DNA from: Thioalkalivibrio halophilus | GTDB lineage: Bacteria; Pseudomonadota; Gammaproteobacteria; Ectothiorhodospirales; Ectothiorhodospiraceae | Length of the DNA stretch: 64,000 bases | Assembly (NCBI RefSeq): GCF_001995255.1 | Contig: NZ_MUZR01000035.1 | Span: forward strand, 56,608 to 120,607 | Direction of reading: 5' to 3' | In this document: positions 17,018-26,047 of the stretch, piece by piece | How positions within the stretch are numbered: position 1 is the first letter of the stretch | Layout of the letters: every line of letters starts with the position of its first letter | The notes under the pieces: model-generated | The model's input: only the letters and a program-made list of their open reading frames with translations | The model's database searches: none | What the model was told of the DNA's origin: nothing | Program-made: the position numbers and the translations under genes

Positions 17018-17045
17018 GGCGGCCATGGACTAAGTCCAGGCCGCC
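17018..17045. terminator. hairpin overlapping the stop codon of the pfkB-type kinase gene
   Basis: GGCGGCC-A-TGGAC, a TAA loop, then GTCCA-GGCCGCC forms a 12-bp stem with one bulged base. It lies at the convergence of the PAS-GGDEF-EAL gene and the minus-strand kinase gene, and includes the kinase's last codons. No T run follows on either strand, so termination is plausible but unproven. Confidence 0.4.
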
Positions 17046-17908
17046 ACCGCGCTGCGGTAGAATCCGGGGTCGGTGGTGGTGGCCCCCTGCAGGGTGCACA
17101 CGCGGGCGGCGAATTCGAGGGCACGGTGCAGGGTGCCTTCCCAGCCCCAGCCGCGGCGCAGGCCCAGGATGGCGACGCTGGCGAAGGCATCGCCGGCGCC
17201 TACCGCGTCCTGCATGCCTTCCACCACCGGGGCGCGGGCGCGCACGGGCTGGCCGGCGCGCGGATGGATCTCGGCGCCGTCGGCGCCCAGGGTGACGATC
17301 AGCGCGGACTGGATGTCGCAGGCCTGCAGGCAGCGTTCGGCGCGCTTCTCGGCCGGGACGTTCGGGAACAGCGTGGCCAGCTCGTCGGCGTTCAGCTTGA
17401 CCACATCGGCACCCCGGAGCAGGTCGCGCACGTCCTGCGGGTCGTACCAGGGCTCGCGCAGGTTGGCGTCGACGAAGCGGCGTTCGCAGCGCCGGCGCAG
17501 GGCCGCCAGCAGCTCACGGTTGCCGCTGCGCAGGGCGAGCGTGCCGTGGTAGAGGAGCGGGGTGCGCGCGGGCACCGCGGGATCGACCGTGGCGGGCAAG
17601 TCGTCATAGGCCTGGTCGGGCAGGATGTAATAGGCGGGCTCGCCGTCCTCCACCGTCACCTGCACCGCGCCAGTGGGTGCCTGCGGGTGCGTATACAGCG
17701 CGTCTTCCGCCAGGCCGACCTCGCGCATGGCCTTGCGCACGCGCGCCCCGGCGGCGTCGTTTCCGACACCGCCGACGAACAGCACCGGCTCGCCCAGCTG
17801 ATGGAGATTCCAGGCGACATTGAAGGGCGCACCACCCAGGACCTCGCGAGCATCCGGGAAACGATCGAACAGCACCTCGCCGAAGACGACGTCGGGGGCA
17901 TCGGCCAT
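17030..17908 (-). CDS. PfkB-family carbohydrate kinase (fructokinase-like)
   Basis: A 292-residue ribokinase-superfamily sugar kinase. Signature 1 region: VLGGAPFNVAWNLHQLGE with FVGGVGND. Signature 2: DAVGAGDAFAS, with the catalytic Asp in GAGD. Sequence features (FGEVLFDRFPD, NLREPWYDP, KLNADE) fit bacterial fructokinases more than ribokinases, but substrate is not certain. The start at 17908 was preferred because GGAGGG lies 8 bases upstream; an ATG five codons earlier overlaps that Shine-Dalgarno sequence. It ends the minus-strand gene run that begins at resB and follows a diguanylate cyclase gene by 29 bases. Confidence 0.88.
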   Translation of the reverse strand: MADAPDVVFGEVLFDRFPDAREVLGGAPFNVAWNLHQLGEPVLFVGGVGNDAAGARVRKAMREVGLAEDALYTHPQAPTGAVQVTVEDGEPAYYILPDQAYDDLPATVDPAVPARTPLLYHGTLALRSGNRELLAALRRRCERRFVDANLREPWYDPQDVRDLLRGADVVKLNADELATLFPNVPAEKRAERCLQACDIQSALIVTLGADGAEIHPRAGQPVRARAPVVEGMQDAVGAGDAFASVAILGLRRGWGWEGTLHRALEFAARVCTLQGATTTDPGFYRSAVAAWT

Positions 17909-17937
17909 GCTCTTTCCCTCCATGCGTTCGTGATGGG

Positions 17938-19218
17938 TTATCCGGAGGAGACCGCGACGATGCGATCCCGGCCCTGACGCTTGGCTGCCAGCAGGGCCTT
18001 GTCCGCCAGCTCGAACGCACTGCCCTCCGGGGCATCCGCGCGGACGTCGGCCAGCCCGCCGGAGATGGTCACCTTGAGGCGCTTGCTGCCGGCCTTGACC
18101 ACGATGGACGCCACCTCGCGACGCAGGCGGTCGGCCAGTTCGCGGGCGGCCTCCAGCGACTGGTGCACCACCATCACGAATTCCTCGCCCCCGTAGCGGG
18201 CGACGAAGTCGGGTTCGTGGACACCCTCGGCCAGGACCTCGGCGACGGCCCGCAGGATGCGGTCGCCGGAGGTGTGGCCGTACTCGTCGTTGACGTGCTT
18301 GAAATGGTCGATGTCCCAGACGATCAGGGATGCCGGGCCGGCATCGGCCCGCAGATCGGCCATGCGCTGATCGAATGCATGGCGGTTGAGCAGACCGGTC
18401 AGCTTGTCGCGACTGGCCTCGTCGCGGGCCTCCGACAGGCGCTCGCGCAAATCGTTGACCTGGCGGGCCAGCTGCTGGCTGCGCGTGCGCAGTGCACGGT
18501 TGCGCTCCATCGCCGCGAGAAGTTCGGCCTCGCGGGTGTCGCGGAAGTCCTTCACCCGGTCCGCGACCCGATCCAGGCCGTCGATCACCTCGCGGCGCAT
18601 GGTGTCGAGATTGGTGATGTCGATCACCCGGCCCTTGATGGTACTGACATCGCCGGTGATGTTCTCGTGCAGCTCGCGGATGGAGGCCTGGGTGCGCTCG
18701 GAATGGTCCTGGTCGGCGGACAGGGCCGAGTCCACGTCGTTCAGGCGCGAGCGGATCTCGCCCATGACCTCGGTCAGCTGTTCGCGCTCGGCCAGGGCCT
18801 GACCACAGTTCTCCTCCAGCGCGGAGAACACCCGGGCGAGGCTGCGACGGACCAGATCGGCGTCGCTGCGTTCCGCGGCCTGACGGACGCGGGCGAGGTC
18901 CTCGGCCAGGAACGGGAAGGCACCCAGGCCGCTCTCCAGCGCGGACAGGACCCCCTCGTCCATCGCCTCGCGCTGGTCATGCTGGCGGATGGTATCCGCC
19001 AGCCGCGCACTCATGCGATCCAGACACTGGGTATCGTCGGGATCCTCCTCGATGGTTCGCGTCAGGTCATGCACCGCTCCCTCGAGGTCGGGCTCGCGGG
19101 CCGACAGCACGGCCAGGGCGCGCAGGGCCACCCGCCGCAGTGAACGCATGCGTTCGCGCTCGTTCTGGAGCGAGGTTTCGAGCTCGATGACGGTCTTGCG
19201 CAGGTCGTTCTCGGCCAT
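17938..19218 (-). CDS. soluble diguanylate cyclase with long coiled-coil sensory region
   Basis: A 426-residue cytoplasmic protein. Residues ~1-255 are almost entirely helical and charged (heptad-like segments such as ALRTRSQQLARQVNDLRERLSE), with no membrane segment or recognised sensor domain. The GGDEF domain follows (DKLTGLLNRHAFDQRMADL, then IVWDIDHFKHVND, then ARYGGEEFVMVV). The active-site GGEEF is intact, so it should make c-di-GMP from GTP. The upstream inhibitory site reads HEPD instead of RxxD, suggesting no product inhibition at that site. The gene is spaced 29 bases from the kinase and 77 from the EEP-family gene. Confidence 0.9.
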   Translation of the reverse strand: MAENDLRKTVIELETSLQNERERMRSLRRVALRALAVLSAREPDLEGAVHDLTRTIEEDPDDTQCLDRMSARLADTIRQHDQREAMDEGVLSALESGLGAFPFLAEDLARVRQAAERSDADLVRRSLARVFSALEENCGQALAEREQLTEVMGEIRSRLNDVDSALSADQDHSERTQASIRELHENITGDVSTIKGRVIDITNLDTMRREVIDGLDRVADRVKDFRDTREAELLAAMERNRALRTRSQQLARQVNDLRERLSEARDEASRDKLTGLLNRHAFDQRMADLRADAGPASLIVWDIDHFKHVNDEYGHTSGDRILRAVAEVLAEGVHEPDFVARYGGEEFVMVVHQSLEAARELADRLRREVASIVVKAGSKRLKVTISGGLADVRADAPEGSAFELADKALLAAKRQGRDRIVAVSSG

Positions 19219-19295
19219 GGGTCTCCCTCGATCGGCCGCCCATTACAGCCGATGGGCGCTGCGAACGCCACCGTCGGCGGTGCCGGGAGTTCAGG

Positions 19296-20144
19296 TCAGG
19301 CCGGGGCCTGGTGCACATCCAGACGCTCCCGCACGGGCAACTGGATCTCGACCCCCACCGGCAGATGATCGGACAGCGCAACGTTGTAGACCCGCATATC
19401 GGACACGTGCAGGTCCGGGGTCAGCAGGATGTGATCGAACACCCGCTGCGGGTCCCAGGCCGGATAGGTGGCCGGGCAGGCCATGGGCTCCATCAGCCCG
19501 GTACGCGCGACCAGACGACGGATCTCGGGGCTGTCCTGCTGGCAGTTGAGATCGCCCATCACCACCGCGTGCGGCTGGTCCTCGATGCGTTCGGCAACAT
19601 AGTCCAGCTGCTGCCGGCGCGCGCGCCGACTCAGCGCGAGGTGCAGCAGGAACAGCACCAGCTCCTCGCCATTGCCCATTGCAAACCGCGCCTCCACGGC
19701 CCCGCGCCCGGGCAGCGGCCCGGGCAGGCTGTGCATCTGCACATGCACCGGCTCCACCCGTGAGAACAGCGCCAGCGAATGCTTGGCAATCTGGCCGAGA
19801 TCACGGTTGATGCGGGTATAGGTGTGAGGGAAGTCGGCACGGTCGGACAGCCAGCTGGACAGATCGACGAAGCGCGAGCGCAGACTGCCTCCGTCCAGCT
19901 CCTGCACGCCAACGATGTCGAAGTCGCGGATGAAGCGGGCCACGCGCTCCAGGTTGGTCATGCGCCCGCCGTACGGCAGCACATGCTTCCAGCTGTTGGT
20001 GACGTAGTGATGCAGGCGCGAGGAATGGATGCCCACCTGGGCATTGAAACTCAGCAGGCGCAGTCGCTGGCCCGCAGCCTCCGGCTGCCAGACCAGGCCG
20101 CGGGCGGGTTCGTCGGTTACGGCGGACGAGCCGTTCTCCGTCAT
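19296..20144 (-). CDS. endonuclease/exonuclease/phosphatase-family protein
   Basis: A 282-residue EEP-fold enzyme. Visible active-site blocks: LLSFNAQVG, the Glu of VGVQELDGG, GDLNCQQDSPE, and the C-terminal SDHLPVGVEI. Members include phosphodiesterases, nucleases and phospholipases, so the substrate cannot be assigned. There is no export signal. The start at 20144 is favoured by AAGGATGACACC upstream; an ATG eight codons earlier has no spacer to its purine stretch. It sits 42 bases after the acetolactate synthase gene on the same strand. Confidence 0.82.
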   Translation of the reverse strand: MTENGSSAVTDEPARGLVWQPEAAGQRLRLLSFNAQVGIHSSRLHHYVTNSWKHVLPYGGRMTNLERVARFIRDFDIVGVQELDGGSLRSRFVDLSSWLSDRADFPHTYTRINRDLGQIAKHSLALFSRVEPVHVQMHSLPGPLPGRGAVEARFAMGNGEELVLFLLHLALSRRARRQQLDYVAERIEDQPHAVVMGDLNCQQDSPEIRRLVARTGLMEPMACPATYPAWDPQRVFDHILLTPDLHVSDMRVYNVALSDHLPVGVEIQLPVRERLDVHQAPA

Positions 20145-20186
20145 GGTGTCATCCTTCCTTCCCGTCATCCCTCACGGGACTCCTGT

Positions 20187-21833
20187 TCAGAAGGGACAGA
20201 CGAGATCCCCCAGGCGTTCCGTGAGTTTCAGATTTTCGGAATAGTCTACCGGACAGTCGATGACGGTGACTCCGGGGCGCGCCAGGGCGGAACGCAGGGC
20301 CTGTTCCAGACTGTCGCCGGGCTCGATGCGCACCCCTTCGGCCCCGAACGAGCGGGCGAGGGCAACGAAATCGGGGTTGCCGAAATCCACCGAGGCCTTG
20401 CGCCCGTATTCCCGCACCTGTTTCCACTCGATCAGGCCGTACGCGCTGTCGTTCCACACCAGCACAACGAAACTCTGACCCAGGCGCACCGCGGTCTCCA
20501 GCTCCTGCAGGTTCATCAGGAAACCCGCATCGCCGGTGACCGCCACCACCTGGCGCTCCGGATCCAGGGCGGCCGCAGCCACGGCCCCCGGAAGGGCGAT
20601 GCCCATGCTTGCGAACCCGTTGGAGATCAGACAGGTATTGGGCATCTCACAGCGGAACATGCGCGCCATCCACAGCTTGTGGGCGCCCACGTCGGTGATC
20701 ACTACGGCATCCAGGGCGGCGGCGGTGCGGAGATCCCAGATGATCTTCTGCGGCTTCATCGGCACCCCGGTGTCGTCGCGGTGCTCGTTCATGTCGTCGA
20801 TCAACGACTGCCGCAGGGGCCGCAGCACGGTCTCCTCGCGTGGCGTGACCCGCTCGGCCAGATCATGCAGGCAGGTTTCGAGATCGCCGATCACCTCGGC
20901 CTGGATGTCGTAGTGGCCGTCGATCTCCGCCGGGGAGGCATCCACGTGGATCAGGGTGCAGTCGCCCTCCGGGTGCCACAGGGATGGCGGGTATTCGACC
21001 AGGTCGTAGCCGATACAAAGGACCACGTCGGCCTTGTCGAAGCCGAAGTGGACATAGTCGCGACTCTGCAGGCCCACGCTGCCCAGCGCCAGCGGGTGGC
21101 GAAACGGCAGCACCCCCTTGGCCATGAAGGTGTTGGCCACCGGGATGTTCAGGGTCCCCGCGAAGTGCGCCAGGGCCTCGCTGGCCCCGGAACGGATCAC
21201 GCCGTTGCCGGCAAGGATCAGGGGATGGCGGGCATTCTCCAGCAGCCGGGCGGCAGCCGCCAGGGACACCTCGGCCGGCACCGCCGGTGCCCCGGTATGG
21301 ACCGGAAGCGGGGCCACCGGACAGGGCTGGGAAGCCACGTTTTCCGGCAGCTCGATGAAACTGGCCCCCGGCTTGCCGCCCTCGGCCCACTTGAAGGCCT
21401 TGCGCAGGACCTCGGGCAGGATCTCGGGCTCCACCACGCTGGAGGCGTATTTGGTCACGGGACCGAACAGTCCCTTGAGGTCCAGGACCTGGTGGGATTC
21501 CTTGTGCAGCCGGTGGGTGCTGGCCTGGCCGGCGATGGCCACCAGCGGCGCGTGGTCCATGTTGGCATCCGCCACGCCGGTGATCAGGTTGGTCGCGCCC
21601 GGCCCCAGGGTCGCCATGCAGACCCCGGCCCGGCCGGACAGGCGGCCGTGGACATCGGCCATGAAGGCCGCACCCTGCTCGTGCCGGGTGGTCACGAACT
21701 CGATGGGGGAATCCTCGAGGGCATCGAGGACCGCCATGTTCTCCTCGCCGGGCAGGCCGAAGACCCGTTCGACCCCTTCCTGCTCCAGACACTGTACCAG
21801 GCGCCGTGCGGTGGTCGGCGACGGATCGGACAT
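20187..21833 (-). CDS. acetolactate synthase large subunit-type ThDP enzyme
   Basis: A 548-residue thiamine-diphosphate enzyme that condenses two pyruvates to 2-acetolactate. The catalytic Glu is in FVTTRHEQGAAFMAD, and the cofactor motif is GDAGFLMNLQELETAV...VLVWND. The C-terminus SENLKLTERLG and the absence of an ilvN regulatory subunit gene resemble the catabolic/AlsS-like group more than biosynthetic IlvB. No decarboxylase (alsD) is nearby, so an anabolic or overflow role is open. The adjacent genes (dsbA downstream of ccsA on one side, EEP on the other) give no pathway hint. Confidence 0.85.
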   Translation of the reverse strand: MSDPSPTTARRLVQCLEQEGVERVFGLPGEENMAVLDALEDSPIEFVTTRHEQGAAFMADVHGRLSGRAGVCMATLGPGATNLITGVADANMDHAPLVAIAGQASTHRLHKESHQVLDLKGLFGPVTKYASSVVEPEILPEVLRKAFKWAEGGKPGASFIELPENVASQPCPVAPLPVHTGAPAVPAEVSLAAAARLLENARHPLILAGNGVIRSGASEALAHFAGTLNIPVANTFMAKGVLPFRHPLALGSVGLQSRDYVHFGFDKADVVLCIGYDLVEYPPSLWHPEGDCTLIHVDASPAEIDGHYDIQAEVIGDLETCLHDLAERVTPREETVLRPLRQSLIDDMNEHRDDTGVPMKPQKIIWDLRTAAALDAVVITDVGAHKLWMARMFRCEMPNTCLISNGFASMGIALPGAVAAAALDPERQVVAVTGDAGFLMNLQELETAVRLGQSFVVLVWNDSAYGLIEWKQVREYGRKASVDFGNPDFVALARSFGAEGVRIEPGDSLEQALRSALARPGVTVIDCPVDYSENLKLTERLGDLVCPF

Positions 21834-21862
21834 GCGTTCCCTCGAGGGACGGGCCGGGGCGC

Positions 21863-22492
21863 TCAGCCCCGGGCCTCGGCGATCAGGTGATCGACGATCT
21901 CCAGCATCTGCTCGTGACTGGTGGTCATGCTGGCCGAAACCACGGATTCGCCGTTGACCACCATCGACGGGACGCCCTCCAGACGGTACTCGCGCACGCG
22001 CTCGGCGGAGCGGCCGACCTGGCGCGCGACACTATCGGAGCGCATGGCCTCGCGAAAGGCATCCGGATCCTGACCCATTTGATTGACGAAACGCAGGATC
22101 GCGCTCTCCGAGCGCATTTGCCGTCCCTGTTCGTGGATGGCGGTATAGAAGGGCTGGTGAAGGGCGTCCACAATGCCGAGCTGTTCGGCGGCATAATATA
22201 CGCGCGCATGCAGGGCCCAGACATCATTCAGGGGAGCCGGCATGTATTCGAATTCAACCTCTTCCGGCAAGTCGGCCTTCCATTCCTGCACCAGCGGCTC
22301 GAACGAGTAGCAGTGCGGACAGCCGTACCAGAAGGCCTCGACCACCTTGATGCGGCCTTGTTCCAGGCCGTAATCGACGGGCGAGTCCAGGCGCATGAAG
22401 TTACGCCCTTCGGCAAAGTCGGCAAGCAGGCGGCCGGAAGCCAGCAGGGCTCCCGTGCCCGCCACGGTTCCGAGAAACTGACGACGCTTCAT
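21863..22492 (-). CDS. dsbA: DsbA-type thiol:disulfide oxidoreductase
   Basis: A 209-residue periplasmic thioredoxin-fold protein. The redox site is CPHC (FWYGCPHCYSFEPLV), the classical DsbA motif, with the cis-proline loop at GVPSMVVNG. It oxidises cysteines in exported proteins; here it may serve apocytochrome c. The leader MKRRQFLGTVAGTGALLASG has a twin-arginine-like RRxFL motif, unusual for DsbA, which normally uses SRP/Sec. Its ATG overlaps the TAA of ccsA by one base, so the two are translationally coupled. Confidence 0.9.
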   Translation of the reverse strand: MKRRQFLGTVAGTGALLASGRLLADFAEGRNFMRLDSPVDYGLEQGRIKVVEAFWYGCPHCYSFEPLVQEWKADLPEEVEFEYMPAPLNDVWALHARVYYAAEQLGIVDALHQPFYTAIHEQGRQMRSESAILRFVNQMGQDPDAFREAMRSDSVARQVGRSAERVREYRLEGVPSMVVNGESVVSASMTTSHEQMLEIVDHLIAEARG

Positions 22493-23664
22493 TAGAGTTC
22501 TCCGTAGGAGTGCAGGCCGGACAGAAACATGTTCACGCCCAGGAAGGCAAAGGTGGTCACGAACAGGCCGATGATGGTCCACCAGGCCATGCCCGGACCG
22601 CGCCATCCCTTGGTGAAGCGCATGTGAAGCCAGGCCGCGTAGGTGAGCCACACGATCAGGGCCCAGGTCTCCTTCGGGTCCCAGCTCCAGTAACCGCCCC
22701 AGGCCTCGGCCGCCCACATCGCGCCCAGCACGGTGGCGATGGTGAAGAATGCGAAGCCGATCGCGATTGCCTTGTACATCACCCCGTCGAGGGCGTCCTT
22801 GCTCGGGATGCGCGCCAGCACACGGGAGTCCGGACGGGTGCGTTCCATGCGGTGGCGCACCAGATAGGCCACGCCCAGCATCGCCGCGATCGCGAATCCG
22901 CCGTAACCGACGAAGTTGGTCGGCACGTGGATCTTCATCCACCAGCTGTTGAGCGCCGGAACCAGCGGTTCGACCATGTGGGCGTCACGATCGAACATGT
23001 ACCACAGCAGGAAGGTGGTGGAGGCCGCGACCACCAGCATCACGAAGGCACCCATGCCCCGCTGACCGGTACGCTGTTCGTAGTACAGGTACATCAGCGC
23101 GATCATCGCCACCATCAGCACGAACACCTCGTAGAGGTTCGCGACCGGGATGTAACCCCAGCTCGGGTCGTGCAGATAGATCTCGCGCCAGCGCACCATC
23201 AGGGCCATCAGACCCGCCCCCGCCGCGACCCACGCGAATGCCGAGCCCACCCGATAGGGGAAGTCGGAAGTAGAGAACAGGCCGACCAGATACGCCGCGG
23301 TGGAGAGGTAAACCATCACGCTCATCCACATCACCCCGGCCTGACCCGAACCGATGTAGTTGAGCCAGAAGACGCTGTCGCCGCGCGCCAGATCGTCCCC
23401 GTACAACCAGACCCCGAACAGTGACAGCACCGCCACGATGACGGAGAACAGCTGCCAGGGACGCCAGAACCAGCCAAGCCAGGCACTCATGCCGGCAGCG
23501 AGGATCAGACCGCCGGTGTCATAACGGTCCATCATGTGACCGTAGAGCGAATAGGCGGTCACGGCCACCGCCAGGACCAGGGCCATGTAGGCCCAGTCCC
23601 GCAGAAGCAGCTGCCGGAAGAATCCGGGCCGTTCGAAATCCAGGGCCTCGTGGGGTACAGACAT
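22492..23664 (-). CDS. ccsA: cytochrome c biogenesis protein CcsA (system II, CcsB/ResC)
   Basis: A 390-residue polytopic membrane protein of the heme-handling family. The WWD domain is visible (WGGYWSWDPKETWALIVWLTY, in two parts: GGYWSWDPKE and TWALIVW), followed by the conserved HMRFTKGWRG. About eight transmembrane segments are present. With ResB it carries heme to the periplasm and ligates it to apocytochromes. The start at MSVPHEALDF follows GGAGGAGAGCG; longer frames upstream intrude on resB. It lies 28 bases after resB and overlaps dsbA. Confidence 0.93.
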   Translation of the reverse strand: MSVPHEALDFERPGFFRQLLLRDWAYMALVLAVAVTAYSLYGHMMDRYDTGGLILAAGMSAWLGWFWRPWQLFSVIVAVLSLFGVWLYGDDLARGDSVFWLNYIGSGQAGVMWMSVMVYLSTAAYLVGLFSTSDFPYRVGSAFAWVAAGAGLMALMVRWREIYLHDPSWGYIPVANLYEVFVLMVAMIALMYLYYEQRTGQRGMGAFVMLVVAASTTFLLWYMFDRDAHMVEPLVPALNSWWMKIHVPTNFVGYGGFAIAAMLGVAYLVRHRMERTRPDSRVLARIPSKDALDGVMYKAIAIGFAFFTIATVLGAMWAAEAWGGYWSWDPKETWALIVWLTYAAWLHMRFTKGWRGPGMAWWTIIGLFVTTFAFLGVNMFLSGLHSYGEL

Positions 23665-23692
23665 GGGGCGCTCTCCTCCGACTGCGTGCGAC

Positions 23693-25783
23693 TTAGTCGT
23701 TCTTGTTGGTTGCAGAATCCGGCGAGTCATCGTCGCCAACGTTCTTCTGCTCGATGATCCACCGTTCAAGGTGCGCGAAGCGCTTCTCGAATTCCACCCG
23801 GTGGCGGTTGCTGGTGCCTGCCATCACCACGTGGGTGCCGCTGCCGTCCTCGTTCGGACGTGCCACGATCCACAGGCGTTGATAGGACACATAGAACATC
23901 AGGAAGATCCCGATGATCAGCATCACGCTGCCGGTGTACACCGTGCTCTCGCCCGGCGCCTTCGCGATCTGCAGGCCCGAGGCCTCGCGATGGTCAAAGT
24001 CATCCAGGCGGAAGAAATACGGCGAACCGTAGAAGTTGAGGGCATTGATCGCCGAGACGGCGTCTTCCAGCCAGCGCTGTTCCTCCTCGGTGATCGCCAC
24101 CACGCCTTCTTCCTCCAGGACCTCCATGTACAGGCCCTGGAGTCCGGAGTTCAGGACCTGGAACAGCAGGCCGCCGAGCTGCTCGCGCTGGCCTTCGGGG
24201 ATGCGCTGCTCGATCTCGGCGTCCACCGCAGGGTAACCGCCTTCGGCGAAGGTCTGCATGAGCATGCTGACGGTGCGCGCGATCGCCTGGCGCCCTTCTT
24301 CTCCGCCCATCATTTCCTCCGAACCCCGCGCGGCCTGCTGCGCGACGGCCATGCGGACCTCGTCATCGTGAAGCATGGTCAGATAGGTGCGGAAGCGATC
24401 CAGGGAGTCATCCGCGTCCGCCGGGATGAACAGGTAGGAAAATTCCTCGGCCGGACTCTCGCGGACACCGCTGAGGAAATATTTCGCGCCTTCCTGCGGG
24501 ATCGGATTCTGGTAGTTGCGGTAATAGAGTCCCGCGCCGGTGCGGTCCACCAGGCGGAAATCCACGCGCGGGCCGAGGAACACGTTTTCTTCCTCGCCCT
24601 CCTCGTTGAGCAGGGCCTGGGTGTTCACCACGGAAAAGTCGATGAACTCGATCGTCAACTCCTCGCCCCCAGGGGCCGGAATATCCATCTCGTCAAAGAT
24701 CCGGCCCGGAAAGTCCACGCCGCGCAGGGCCCCGGGGCCGAGCGGGATGGCCTCCATTTCGACGCGCGTACCGCCGTCGGCGAAGCTGGACTGATAGATC
24801 GCATAGCCATCGTAGATCAGCGGGTCGTTCACGCTGATGGTGGCGCGCAACGGTTCGTCGCGCTCCGGATCATGGATGACCAGATCGCTCTCGTAGGACT
24901 GCTCGGCGCCGGTCGAGAAGCGCTGGATCCGGAATTCCTCCAGCTCCACGCGGAACGGCAGATCCTGCACCAGATACCCCTCGCGCACCGGCAGGAAGAC
25001 CACGTTGGCCGAGGCCCCTTCGGGGATCTCCACGCTGCCGCGGAACGACGGGTTGCTGACCGGGACGCGCGAGATCTCGGGCACCTGCGACTCGGGGATG
25101 GAACGGGTCTCGATCTCCACGTTGCCCATCCACTCGTTGACCTTGAGCAGGAACTGGCCGTCGAGCAGCGCACCCACGCAGATCACCACGATCCCCACGT
25201 GCGTCAGCATGTAGCCGAGGCGGTTCCAGCGCCCCTTCATCGCGGCGACCACCGTCTCGCCGTCTCGCGTCTTTTCGCGCGCCCGGAAACCCTGGGCCTT
25301 CAGCACCCGGCGGGCATGGGCGAGGAAATCCTCCTGCGACTGCCCCAGATCCCCGGTGGAGCTGGCCGGGAAGGAACGCAGGGACTTTTCCTTCACCTGC
25401 AGGTTGTAGCGGCGCAGGTCCTTGAGGATACCCGGCGTCTGGCGGTAGACACAGAAGGCAGTCGAAACCACCAGGAAGGTCACCACCAGCAGGAACCAGC
25501 TTGCGGAATAGACCTGGTAGAGCCCCATCCCGGCGAAGATCTCGTGCCAGAAGGGTCCGAACTGGATCAGGTATTCGGTGTACGGCTCGTTCTGCACCAG
25601 CACGGTGCCGATCACCGAGGCGATGGCCAGGGCCACCAGCAGGGTGATCGCGAGGTTCATCGACCCCAGGAATTCGACGATGATCCGGCTGCGGCGCGGA
25701 GTGCGGTTCTGGCCGCGCGAGGAAGTGGAACTCGCCGAGCCCTGGCCCCCGGAGTTACCCGTGGACTGATGCGAATCTGCCAT
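23693..25783 (-). CDS. resB: ResB-like cytochrome c biogenesis protein (system II)
   Basis: A 696-residue membrane protein, the partner of CcsA. It has a ~40-residue Ser/Gly/Arg-rich cytoplasmic lead, three N-terminal transmembrane segments (FLGSMNLAITLLVALAIAS, SASWFLLVVTFLVVSTAFCV, and YMLTHVGIVVICVGALLDG), a large periplasmic domain and a last helix (SVMLIIGIFLMFYV). The periplasmic part contains a long insertion (residues ~430-600) rich in acidic residues. The start was chosen at MADSHQS; upstream in-frame residues lie in a non-coding leader. It is the first gene of the run resB-ccsA-dsbA. Confidence 0.92.
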   Translation of the reverse strand: MADSHQSTGNSGGQGSASSTSSRGQNRTPRRSRIIVEFLGSMNLAITLLVALAIASVIGTVLVQNEPYTEYLIQFGPFWHEIFAGMGLYQVYSASWFLLVVTFLVVSTAFCVYRQTPGILKDLRRYNLQVKEKSLRSFPASSTGDLGQSQEDFLAHARRVLKAQGFRAREKTRDGETVVAAMKGRWNRLGYMLTHVGIVVICVGALLDGQFLLKVNEWMGNVEIETRSIPESQVPEISRVPVSNPSFRGSVEIPEGASANVVFLPVREGYLVQDLPFRVELEEFRIQRFSTGAEQSYESDLVIHDPERDEPLRATISVNDPLIYDGYAIYQSSFADGGTRVEMEAIPLGPGALRGVDFPGRIFDEMDIPAPGGEELTIEFIDFSVVNTQALLNEEGEEENVFLGPRVDFRLVDRTGAGLYYRNYQNPIPQEGAKYFLSGVRESPAEEFSYLFIPADADDSLDRFRTYLTMLHDDEVRMAVAQQAARGSEEMMGGEEGRQAIARTVSMLMQTFAEGGYPAVDAEIEQRIPEGQREQLGGLLFQVLNSGLQGLYMEVLEEEGVVAITEEEQRWLEDAVSAINALNFYGSPYFFRLDDFDHREASGLQIAKAPGESTVYTGSVMLIIGIFLMFYVSYQRLWIVARPNEDGSGTHVVMAGTSNRHRVEFEKRFAHLERWIIEQKNVGDDDSPDSATNKND

Positions 25784-25968
25784 ATTCAAACCTGCGTTGG
25801 ATGCCCCGAAGCTGACGGAGCGCGGTCGGAAGTTCAATTTCCACGACATTCCGCACGGACGCTGGGTTCCGCCGGGGCGTGGAGCGCGCGGGACCAGACG
25901 CCCCGGCTTCCGACTTCATTCCAGTGTCCGGGTTCCCGCCGCTACATTATCCGGACCCCGAAACGACA

Positions 25969-25992
25969 AGGGGGCGGCCACGGCCGCCCCCT
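25969..25992 (-). terminator. intrinsic terminator downstream of cytochrome c4
   Basis: A 10-bp GC stem (GGGGGCGGCC and complement) lies at 25970-25991; on the minus strand it is followed by TTGTCGTTT. It separates the cytochrome c4 transcript from resB. The remaining 25784-25968 contains no supported gene and should hold the resB promoter, for which I found no convincing pair of boxes. Confidence 0.7.
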
Positions 25993-26047
25993 CGTAAACC
26001 GGACGAACCCGGAGCACGCCTGCGCACCCGGGCCGTACGTACCGTGC

